DNA from: Phycisphaerales bacterium UBA7708 | GTDB taxonomy: Bacteria; Planctomycetota; Phycisphaerae; Sedimentisphaerales; Anaerohalosphaeraceae | Assembly (NCBI GenBank): GCA_002482415.1 | Contig: DLFY01000033.1 | Coordinates: forward strand, 1 to 5,834 | Length of the DNA: 5,834 bases | Direction of reading: 5' to 3' | Part shown: positions 1 through 4,674 of the stretch, piece after piece | Position numbering within the stretch: the first letter of the stretch is position 1 | How the letters are laid out: the number at the start of each line of letters is the position of its first letter | Notes under the pieces: model-generated | The model's database searches: none | What the model was told of the DNA's origin: nothing | Seen by the model: the letters and a program-made list of their open reading frames with translations, nothing else | Program-made: the position numbers and the translations under genes

Positions 1-1066
1 GTTCCGTGCGTCTGCGCTGCATCGAGAGGGACCAGATCACCGCGAAGAGCAGCAGATCGACCGTCACTCCGCCGACGGCGATCAGCATGGGCTGGTCCGC
101 CGGCATCCCGTCCACGAACTCGGGCAGAGCCGCGAAACGGACCGTCCATGTCCGCCCCGGCAACGCCATGGCCCGTTCGGTCACAAGACTGCAGTCCTGC
201 CCGAAAATCCGCTCAGGCTGGGAGTCATACAGCAGAGAATCGTTGTCGGCCCCGTCCCCGTCGTACACGCGGAAATGCAGATTCGGCAGTCCGTGGCCGA
301 GAATCCCGTTCAGCAGATCGCGGATGCGGAACGGGCTGTACACGAAGCCCTGCAGGGCGGCCCTGCGCTGTTCCACGGTCTCGACCGGGACTCCGGGGCT
401 GTAGAGCGGCAGATACATGAGGAATCCGAGCTGCACATCCTGGTTCGTCTCCTGCACGAGGGTGACCTTGCCCGAAACGGCCGGCATCCCGCTGTCGCGG
501 GCCTGGCACATGGCGGCCCGGCGTACGTCCTCGGAAAACATGTCGTAACCGAACGCTCTCAGGTTCCGGCCGGAAAACGGCTCAAGAAAAACGATGGCGC
601 TGTACTGCTCGCGCGCCCCCCGAGGACGGACAGCATAGTCCGCAAAACCTTCGGCCCGCACCCCGCGCTCGTGAGCCTCCAGTTCATCCGGGGCGACCAT
701 CCTGCTGAAGCCGATGCCCTGGATGCCGGGCCAGTAGGTGTCGATCTGCAGATTCTCGACGAACAGGCGCCAATCCTCGCGGCTCACTTCATCCGACGCC
801 AGGAAGAGCCCGATCCCGCTGCGCAGGACCTGCTCATATTCCTGCATGCGCTTGGTGATGGCCATCCCGGCTTTCTCGACTTCGAAATCGAACCTGTCGC
901 GAAGATGATTTTCCACCGATCTGGCGGAAATGTACCAGCTGAGCACCGTGATGGCCAAAGAGATGGCGAGCACCACCCAGGCCGAAACCTCGTTGTGCAG
1001 CGAGTCCGCCAGAATTCTGCTGCGGGACGTATGGGGCGAAGCCGTGGACTCGGCTTGAAGGGGCAT
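1..1066 (-). CDS. CHASE-domain membrane sensor protein, C-terminus cut by window edge
   Basis: This open frame of 355 codons runs off the left edge. CHASE domains are extracytoplasmic ligand-binding modules fused to histidine kinases, diguanylate cyclases or similar outputs, and act in the inner membrane. The order seen is: a short cytoplasmic head, a first membrane helix at about residues 29-46, a periplasmic part at about 50-325, a second membrane helix at about 327-347, then a basic QRRR stretch entering the cytoplasm where the sequence stops. CHASE hallmarks are PGIQGIGF (113-120), the EP of FLEPF (162-163), GYD (173-175), a helix ending in ARDSG (189-193), and LGFLMYLPLY (213-222). The ATG at 1066 is the only ATG after an in-frame TGA at 1088-1090. 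GGGAGG lies only 3 nt upstream of it. The gene follows the bfr terminator and so is probably transcribed separately. The output domain, and hence the signalling pathway, cannot be told. The CHASE call is firm by motif; the ligand is unknown. Confidence 0.85.
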   Translation of the reverse strand, partial: MPLQAESTASPHTSRSRILADSLHNEVSAWVVLAISLAITVLSWYISARSVENHLRDRFDFEVEKAGMAITKRMQEYEQVLRSGIGLFLASDEVSREDWRLFVENLQIDTYWPGIQGIGFSRMVAPDELEAHERGVRAEGFADYAVRPRGAREQYSAIVFLEPFSGRNLRAFGYDMFSEDVRRAAMCQARDSGMPAVSGKVTLVQETNQDVQLGFLMYLPLYSPGVPVETVEQRRAALQGFVYSPFRIRDLLNGILGHGLPNLHFRVYDGDGADNDSLLYDSQPERIFGQDCSLVTERAMALPGRTWTVRFAALPEFVDGMPADQPMLIAVGGVTVDLLLFAVIWSLSMQRRRTE

Positions 1067-1154
1067 GGGCCTCCCGTGCGTGTGCAGTCACTTCGGTGAA
1101 CAGATTCAATACATTGGATCAGAATATCGCGACCGGGACGTCAAAGCAAGCTGG

Positions 1155-1187
1155 AAAAAAAAGATGCGCGGGACATGCCCGCGCATC
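1155..1187 (-). terminator. Intrinsic terminator of bfr
   Basis: Perfect 10-bp inverted repeat GATGCGCGGG / CCCGCGCATC (1163-1172 and 1178-1187) with a 5-nt loop. On the minus strand it is followed at once by eight T residues (complement of the A-run 1155-1162). It begins 26 nt after the bfr stop codon. The plus-strand side has no T-run, so it works for minus-strand transcripts only and separates bfr from the CHASE gene. Confidence 0.95.
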
Positions 1188-1213
1188 GAAAGGAAAGGCA
1201 GGGAGCCAAGGGC

Positions 1214-1750
1214 TCAGTTGCCGCCGCTGATCAGGAAGCCCTTGGTGGAAGGACCGGTGGAGGCGGAGGTGCCCGCGATCTTCGACAGGAAGGTGTCGCC
1301 CAGGGTTCTCAGGTGCTCGCCCACGTTGTCGAAGTAGTTGAAGTGGGTCTGTTCCTCTTCGATGATGGTCTCGAACAGCTTCATGCTGATGCTGTCGCCG
1401 TTTTCGCGACACACCAGCAGGAACTGGTTGTAGAAGTCGATGGTGTCGTCCTCGAGCCCGGCGTCGTAGGGGAAGATGGCCCGCACGTCCTGGCCCTTGA
1501 CCAGTTCGCCGTCGCGGTCGGTGCACGGCTCGCCGCCCAGTTCCTTGATGCGTTCGGCAAACATCTCGGCATGACGCATCTCGTCAATGGCAATCAGTTT
1601 CATCTTGGCCGCCAGCTCGCCGTAATCCATGTTGTCCAGATTATAATGCTGATTCATATACTGATGAATGGCCTGAAGTTCCATCGCGCGGGCCTTGTTT
1701 AAAACCTCGATGACTTTCTTTTTGGCTTGTTCCCTTGAACTTGGACTCAT
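1214..1750 (-). CDS. bfr: Bacterioferritin, Desulfovibrio type
   Basis: A 178-residue cytoplasmic iron-storage protein expected to form a 24-subunit cage. It oxidises Fe(II) with O2 or peroxide at a dinuclear centre and stores Fe(III). The ligands are visible: Glu24, Glu57 and His60 (in IDEMRHAE), Glu100, Glu133 and His136 (in EEEQTH). Met58 matches the axial methionine of the haem between subunits; in the D. desulfuricans protein that haem is iron-coproporphyrin III. The sequence closely resembles that protein as recalled, for example VIEVLNKARAMEL, IHQYMNQHY and LAKIAGT-like C-terminal segments (LSKIAGT here). The start is the ATG at 1748-1750 because GGAGG sits 6 nt upstream. The frame extends 21 codons further to 1813, but that extension has no ribosome site and no family counterpart. 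D. desulfuricans bfr is paired with a rubredoxin gene; here perR lies upstream instead, 139 nt away. A promoter, a Fur-like box and a terminator bracket the gene, so it can be expressed alone. Confidence 0.96.
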   Translation of the reverse strand: MSPSSREQAKKKVIEVLNKARAMELQAIHQYMNQHYNLDNMDYGELAAKMKLIAIDEMRHAEMFAERIKELGGEPCTDRDGELVKGQDVRAIFPYDAGLEDDTIDFYNQFLLVCRENGDSISMKLFETIIEEEQTHFNYFDNVGEHLRTLGDTFLSKIAGTSASTGPSTKGFLISGGN

Positions 1751-1756
1751 CTTGAA

Positions 1757-1761
1757 CCTCC
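1757..1761 (-). promoter_or_regulatory. Ribosome binding site deciding the bfr start
   Basis: GGAGG on the minus strand, 6 nt before the ATG at 1750. It fixes the start at 1750 rather than at the upstream ATG at 1813. Confidence 0.9.
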
Positions 1762-1771
1762 ATGATTCAGT

Positions 1772-1790
1772 TTCGTGATTATCATTTTTA
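1772..1790 (-). promoter_or_regulatory. Fur/PerR-type operator candidate in the bfr leader
   Basis: The minus strand contains AATGATAATCA, an 11-base exact match to the core of the classical 19-bp Fur box. By hand alignment about 13 of 19 positions match; the right half is weak. The centre TGATTATCA (1776-1784) is a 4-1-4 palindrome. Iron- or PerR-dependent control would suit bfr. Which regulator would bind cannot be told from sequence. Confidence 0.45.
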
Positions 1791-1792
1791 AT

Positions 1793-1823
1793 CCAGAGCA
1801 CAATATTCGGCATAATTCTCTGG
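1793..1823 (-). repeat. Inverted repeat CCAGAG-N19-CTCTGG in the bfr leader
   Basis: Perfect 6-bp arms at 1793-1798 and 1818-1823 flank a 19-nt AT-rich middle. It lies just downstream of the predicted bfr -10 box. It could be an operator spanning the start point or a weak leader hairpin. No function is assigned. Confidence 0.35.
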
Positions 1824-1830
1824 TACGGAT

Positions 1831-1858
1831 ATTATAGTGGATTCCGGCAATCAATCCA
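1831..1858 (-). promoter_or_regulatory. Predicted bfr promoter with overlapping inverted repeat
   Basis: The minus strand has a perfect TATAAT at 1836-1831. The best -35 is TGGATT at 1858-1853 (16-nt spacing, only 3 of 6 consensus bases). That -35 hexamer is one arm of an inverted repeat TGGATT-N9-AATCCA (1838-1858) whose other arm ends next to the -10 box. A weak -35 overlapped by a dyad fits a regulated promoter. Transcription would start near 1824, giving a leader of about 75 nt. Confidence 0.5.
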
Positions 1859-1889
1859 GTGTGTTTTCCATGGGTGCCCCACCTTTACA

Positions 1890-2342
1890 TCACGATTCCA
1901 CGGTCTTCTGCAGGCAATGGTCGCAGACACCCTCCAGAACAACCTTAATATTTGAAACAGCACAATTTTGTTTGAAACGCTCCGGCACATCGAGAGCATC
2001 AAACCGCGGCTCCCTGAAATCCAGTATCCGTCCGCAACGCATACATCGGAAATGATGATGACATTCTGTATCCGGATCGTAGCGTTTAGCCTCCCCATAA
2101 CCTTCTACCAGGTGCACAAACCCAATCTCCGCAAACAGGCACAGCGTCCGATAGACCGTATCGATGGACATATCCGGAAAAGCCGTCTTGACGCGGTTAT
2201 AAATGTCTTCCGTGCGCGGATGGTCCTGTGAGCCGATCAGGGCCTCGTAAATTGCGGTCCGCTGAGGCGTAATGCTCAGGCCGCGAGCCTTACATTGCGA
2301 GCGAAACTGCTCAAGGAGTTCTTTGCTGGTTTTGGACATCAT
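1890..2342 (-). CDS. perR: PerR-type Fur-family peroxide/iron regulator
   Basis: A 150-residue cytoplasmic, dimeric DNA-binding repressor. An N-terminal winged helix (about 10-85; SITPQRTAIYEAL, and the recognition-helix region SIDTVYRTL at 59-67) is followed by a metal-binding dimerisation domain. All residues of the Bacillus subtilis PerR regulatory metal site are present with a constant +4 shift: His41, Asp89, His95, His97 and Asp108. The structural zinc site is complete: Cys100/Cys103 (CMRC) and Cys140/Cys143 (CDHC). Asp108, rather than Glu, is the feature that separates PerR from Fur; in PerR, iron plus peroxide oxidises the equivalents of His41 or His95 and releases DNA. Start is ATG 2342 or the next ATG at 2339; neither has a good ribosome site (only AAAGTG), so translation may be weak. 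No terminator is visible before bfr, so readthrough into bfr is possible. Family certain; PerR subtype likely. Confidence 0.9.
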   Translation of the reverse strand: MMSKTSKELLEQFRSQCKARGLSITPQRTAIYEALIGSQDHPRTEDIYNRVKTAFPDMSIDTVYRTLCLFAEIGFVHLVEGYGEAKRYDPDTECHHHFRCMRCGRILDFREPRFDALDVPERFKQNCAVSNIKVVLEGVCDHCLQKTVES

Positions 2343-2352
2343 AGCACTTTAA

Positions 2353-2374
2353 TTTAGAGAATATTACCTCTAAA
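2353..2374. repeat. Inverted repeat TTTAGAG-N8-CTCTAAA in the perR leader
   Basis: Perfect 7-bp arms at 2353-2359 and 2368-2374 around AATATTAC. It covers the predicted perR transcription start and the 5' leader. It may be an operator or a small leader hairpin; the sequence alone does not decide. Confidence 0.5.
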
Positions 2375-2378
2375 GGTT

Positions 2379-2407
2379 ACTATATAAGAATGATTCTTGT
2401 TCAGCAA
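2379..2407 (-). promoter_or_regulatory. Predicted perR promoter with PerR-box-like palindrome in the spacer
   Basis: On the minus strand TTGCTG (2407-2402) and TATAGT (2384-2379) are separated by 17 nt. The spacer holds the perfect 13-bp palindrome AAGAATGATTCTT (2386-2398, 6-1-6). Its AAT-N-ATT centre matches that of the B. subtilis Per box TTATAATNATTATAA, although the outer bases differ. A dyad between -35 and -10 of a perR gene is the usual layout for autorepression. Operator identity is inferred. Confidence 0.6.
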
Positions 2408-2433
2408 ACAAAAAAATAATCCCGTCCGGGCGC

Positions 2434-2475
2434 AAAAAGAAAACATCAGGAAACTTTGGTTTTCCTGATGTTTTC
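2434..2475 (-). terminator. Intrinsic terminator after the serpin-like/small-protein transcript
   Basis: A perfect 15-bp stem (2439-2453 with 2461-2475, arm GAAAACATCAGGAAA) with a 7-nt loop. On the minus strand it is followed by TTTTT (complement of 2434-2438). It would end minus-strand transcripts arriving from the right and insulates the perR promoter that starts about 27 nt further on. On the plus strand no T-run follows beyond the stem itself. Confidence 0.85.
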
Positions 2476-2492
2476 CGGAGGGGAGAAAACTC

Positions 2493-2520
2493 TTGCACTT
2501 GGTACTTCGGCCAAGTGCGA
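2493..2520 (-). other. Stable hairpin with cTTCGg loop on the plus strand
   Basis: GCACTTGG (2495-2502) pairs perfectly with CCAAGTGC (2511-2518), and the flanking 2493-2494/2519-2520 can add a U-A and a G-U pair. Read on the plus strand the loop contains C-TTCG-G, the stable UUCG tetraloop pattern. Read on the minus strand the loop is CCGAAGTA. Neither strand has a proper T-run after it, so it is not a convincing terminator. It lies in the 3' untranslated part of the small-protein transcript. Confidence 0.5.
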
Positions 2521-2548
2521 TATTTTAATTAATATTTTCAGAATATTT

Positions 2549-2564
2549 TTATAACTTATTATAA
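2549..2564. promoter_or_regulatory. TTATAA-N4-TTATAA element overlapping a TATAAT box
   Basis: Two TTATAA hexamers (2549-2554 and 2559-2564) are separated by CTTA, inside an AT-rich stretch (2519-2567). The Per box of B. subtilis has the same hexamers with 3 bases between, so this is one base longer. On the minus strand it contains a perfect TATAAT (2563-2558), but the -35 position (GCGATA) is poor. A weak promoter for a short RNA ending at the 2434 terminator is possible but unproven. Confidence 0.3.
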
Positions 2565-2579
2565 GACATAAGCTTGCAG

Positions 2580-2786
2580 CTATCGCTTTCGAATCCATCG
2601 AAAGCGAAACACCTCCCGGACTTTCTCAGAAAACGTCACCCCCATCTTCTGCGAGGAGGTCGGGAAATCAAGATTTGCGACGTCCTGTTGGGTTGGCTTG
2701 ATTATCCTGGCGCTCCAGCCTGAGAAAAGGCCAGCAAGCCAGCCCAGGCGTCGTGCTTTTGGAGATTGTCCGGATTTTCGTGTCAT
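2580..2786 (-). CDS. Small basic protein of 68 residues, function unknown
   Basis: Not recognised with certainty. The start ATG at 2784-2786 has GGGAG 6 nt upstream. It begins 18 nt after the stop of the serpin-like gene, so the two are probably one transcript. The protein is strongly basic: 15 Lys/Arg against 4 Asp/Glu. It has a basic head (residues 1-13), a short hydrophobic/aromatic segment LGWLAGLFSGW (14-24), a polar middle, and a C-terminal part with a likely amphipathic helix (VTFSEKVREVF, 50-60) ending in the Arg/Trp-rich FRFRWIRKR. This pattern suggests contact with nucleic acid or membrane surface, which is inference only. Its last codons form a perfect 10-bp inverted repeat. The ribosome site, spacing and protein-like composition argue that it is real. 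Upstream TTG at 2792 is a less likely start. Confidence 0.6.
   Translation of the reverse strand: MTRKSGQSPKARRLGWLAGLFSGWSARIIKPTQQDVANLDFPTSSQKMGVTFSEKVREVFRFRWIRKR
2583..2607 (-). repeat. Perfect 10-bp inverted repeat inside the end of the small gene
   Basis: TCGCTTTCGA (2583-2592) and TCGAAAGCGA (2598-2607) flank a 5-nt loop. The repeat encodes most of the terminal RFRWIRKR and ends 1 nt before the stop codon. No T-run follows on either strand, so it is not an intrinsic terminator. It could be an mRNA 3'-end stabiliser. Confidence 0.6.
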
Positions 2787-2792
2787 AACCAA

Positions 2793-2797
2793 CTCCC
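2793..2797 (-). promoter_or_regulatory. Ribosome binding site of the small basic protein
   Basis: GGGAG on the minus strand, 6 nt before the ATG at 2786. It lies in the 18-nt gap after the serpin-like gene's stop codon and is the main reason to accept the small gene and to choose its ATG over the TTG at 2792. Confidence 0.6.
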
Positions 2798-2804
2798 GAT
2801 ACGC

Positions 2805-3947
2805 TCAAAATGGGGTCAGCAGTTCGGCGTTATCGACCCACATCACAAAAAAAGGCTGCGAAGCATCCCGCTTTTTCAGGTAAAGCAAAAAGGGCTTATC
2901 GAAAATAAAATCACGCGGCATTGCTGAAACACACATTAGAGAACTGGACTTGAGTGTTACACCTGCCCGATCCAGCCGAAAGCATATCTGCTGGATGGCG
3001 GCAGATATCGGCATTCCAGCAGCGTTGGCGTTGGTCAGAGGGGCACCTTCAAGTTCTTTGAACCGATGCGTGAGAGTCCAGAACATTTCCGGCACTCTCA
3101 GAATATCATTATCTTGAAATCGAGCGAGCCACTCATAGTCTTTATGGGTGGGAAAGTCTTCAATTTTGTCCTGGAGTTGATTGTAGGTGGATCCGAGAGT
3201 GTCTTTCTTTTCCGTGACAGCAACCACAATCTGATACGGCTGAGTATCCCGACACAAATCCAGTGCATATTCGGCAGCCTTGTATTGATCATCCAGCTTG
3301 CAGTACAACACATCGACTTGTTTGCAGAGCGGCTCATGTTCTTTCAAAAAGCCATCCTGTATTCCAAACGATTTTACAGGTGTCGTTTTTCCTGAAGCAC
3401 CATGAAATAGTAACGGTTCAGCGACTTCAAGAAACGCTTTAGTGAATTGAATATAGGTTTCAAGGTATGCGTATGCAATATATTGATCGTCAGGATTAAA
3501 CTGCAGAATCGGTACCGTGGGAAAACGACTGGCCATATCTGTCTGAATGGTCTGAATAATTCCATCGGATACATTGCCCGCGATGGCATAATAGGATTCC
3601 GGCAGCAAGTCATTTTTGGTTTGCCTGCCCGAATTGAGCTGGACACATAAGGCCTCAGCCCCCACGACCTGAAGAGGTTCTTTGATGACGGTGTCCTTCA
3701 TTTCATTCCACGCCAGTTGGAAGCTGCTGCACCAGATGTTATTTTTGTCCGGCTGGAGTGGCGAGTCAAAGGCAGGCAAAACGGCCGTATGTTTCAGGTC
3801 GTCTGAATTGCCGGAAAAGGTTTCCTTTTTTTGAGCTAATTCGTTTCGGCTTGCATTAGCCTGTATGGCTTTTTTTAATGGGAAATAAGCAACAATCCCT
3901 GCAATCACAATCAAAACAACCCCAAGCCGCCTTCGTTTTTTAAACAT
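2805..3947 (-). CDS. Membrane-anchored serpin-like protein
   Basis: 380 residues. The N-terminus MFKKRRR followed by a hydrophobic segment (about 8-22) looks like an uncleaved signal anchor, placing the rest outside the cytoplasm. The C-terminal third matches the serpin pattern: LRVPEMF (283-289) like the serpin strand LPKF; hydrophobic ICFRLDRAG (321-329) like the strand before the reactive loop; a loop of serpin-like length; then FIFDKPFLLYL (347-357) and FFVMWVDNAELL (366-377), equivalent to the serpin FxxDRPFLFxI and ILFxGxVxNP. The hinge after Gly329 reads VTLKSSS rather than the small, Ala-rich run that inhibitory serpins need, so an inhibitor role is doubtful. The N-terminal half is divergent; its WCSSFQLAWNEMKD (72-85) may correspond to the first serpin helix. 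GGAGG lies 6 nt before the ATG. Base composition is AT-richer than at the left end. The gene is certain; the serpin fold is an inference from motifs. Confidence 0.7.
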   Translation of the reverse strand: MFKKRRRLGVVLIVIAGIVAYFPLKKAIQANASRNELAQKKETFSGNSDDLKHTAVLPAFDSPLQPDKNNIWCSSFQLAWNEMKDTVIKEPLQVVGAEALCVQLNSGRQTKNDLLPESYYAIAGNVSDGIIQTIQTDMASRFPTVPILQFNPDDQYIAYAYLETYIQFTKAFLEVAEPLLFHGASGKTTPVKSFGIQDGFLKEHEPLCKQVDVLYCKLDDQYKAAEYALDLCRDTQPYQIVVAVTEKKDTLGSTYNQLQDKIEDFPTHKDYEWLARFQDNDILRVPEMFWTLTHRFKELEGAPLTNANAAGMPISAAIQQICFRLDRAGVTLKSSSLMCVSAMPRDFIFDKPFLLYLKKRDASQPFFVMWVDNAELLTPF

Positions 3948-4033
3948 ACCATGCCTCCCTTTGGGTCAGTTCTATATATTCATCTTGATTCCTGCCAGCC
4001 ATTTCCCCTTTCGTCGCGGCTAAGTAGGAAGGC

Positions 4034-4080
4034 ACCTGCAGCTTGCTTCTTTTGCTCGCGGCATTGCCAAACCTGCAGGT
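4034..4080. repeat. Repeated ACCTGCAG/CTGCAGGT between two genes
   Basis: ACCTGCAG occurs at 4034-4041 and, within the palindrome ACCTGCAGGT, at 4071-4080. Because the second copy is palindromic, the pair can act as direct or inverted repeats (8-bp stem, 31-nt loop). It starts right after the stop codon of the 193-residue gene. No T-run follows, so a terminator is not supported. Confidence 0.4.
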
Positions 4081-4662
4081 TTACCGCACCATGGCGCGGC
4101 GGGTGGCGGCCAGGAGTTCTTCACCGTAAAGCTGCTCGAAGGAGTCGGCGGCAAAAAGCTGCCGCTGGTCGAGGATGTCTTTGGGGGCATCATAATACCG
4201 CTGCACAGCCGCAGTACCGCCATCAGCAGCGCCGTCGGTCATGTAGTTATTTTCCAGCAGCCACCGGCTGAACTGCTCATCGTATTCGGCGGGGTAAATC
4301 AGCGCCGTGACGAATTCATTATCCGAAAGCCGGGCCAGATGCACCTTGGCACGAGACGGTGCCGCAGAAGTTACCGCGATATCGGTCAGACGCTTGAAGT
4401 CATCGCGCGCGGCCGCCTCATCGCCGGCATAAAAGAACATCCCCGCCTCAAGCCCGAACGTCGCATTCGGCACACCCGCCAGTTCCATCGTGCCGTCCGG
4501 GCGGGCATTGTGAATCCGGAAGACCTTGATATCGGCGAATTTTTCGCTTTCGAGCAATTCGGCTATTTCCAGCGCCGTAAATCCCACCGCGCTGTGCCCG
4601 CCGAAATCCACCACATACAGCCCAACATATCGTTTTGTATTTTCTATCACCGGCAATTTCAT
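4081..4662 (-). CDS. Conserved-looking protein of unknown function, 193 residues
   Basis: Not assigned to a named family. A soluble, mildly acidic protein with no signal peptide or membrane segment, so probably cytoplasmic. Visible segments: an N-terminal beta-rich part (KRYVGLYVVDF, 10-20; SAVGFTALEIAELLESEKF, 24-42; IKVFRIHNARPDGTMELAG, 45-63), a middle helix (GDEAAARDDFKRLTDIA, 80-96), and a C-terminal helical part (QFSRWLLENNY, 130-140; FEQLYGEELLAATRRAM, 175-191). No catalytic motif is obvious. The start ATG at 4660-4662 has AAGGA 8 nt upstream, and that site overlaps the tyrS stop codon (12-nt gap), so translation is probably coupled and the pair forms an operon. I recall similar proteins in planctomycetes, but this is memory, not a search result. 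Confidence 0.8.
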   Translation of the reverse strand: MKLPVIENTKRYVGLYVVDFGGHSAVGFTALEIAELLESEKFADIKVFRIHNARPDGTMELAGVPNATFGLEAGMFFYAGDEAAARDDFKRLTDIAVTSAAPSRAKVHLARLSDNEFVTALIYPAEYDEQFSRWLLENNYMTDGAADGGTAAVQRYYDAPKDILDQRQLFAADSFEQLYGEELLAATRRAMVR

Positions 4663-4674
4663 ATCCGCCGTCCT

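Noticed and set aside
275..1099. 274-codon plus-strand open frame
   Set aside because: It lies opposite the CHASE gene. The minus-strand protein has recognisable domain motifs and membrane helices; the plus-strand product has none and is a by-product of high G+C.
1751..1813. 21-residue N-terminal extension of Bfr
   Set aside because: No ribosome site at 1813, no match in Bfr family, and a strong GGAGG decides for 1750. It also overlaps the Fur-like box and leader dyad.
1871..1890. Possible terminator after perR (GGTG/CACC)
   Set aside because: Only a 4-bp stem with no T-run.
1890..2342. Calling the regulator Fur or Zur
   Set aside because: The residue matching PerR Asp104 is Asp108 and all five PerR metal ligands are present; Fur and Zur usually carry Glu there. 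Still, a Fur-like role is not fully excluded.
2690..2750. Nested inverted repeats (GGCTTG/CAAGCC, CTGGC/GCCAG) resembling an integron attC site
   Set aside because: They fall inside the coding sequence of the small gene, lack the expected core sites, and no integrase or cassette structure is present.
2698..2883. 61-codon plus-strand open frame
   Set aside because: It overlaps the small basic gene and the end of the serpin-like gene, without a ribosome site as good as theirs.
3972..3977. TATATA as a -10 box for the serpin-like gene
   Set aside because: The matching -35 position (TGGCTG) has little similarity to consensus, so a promoter is not supported; expression could come from the tyrS transcript.
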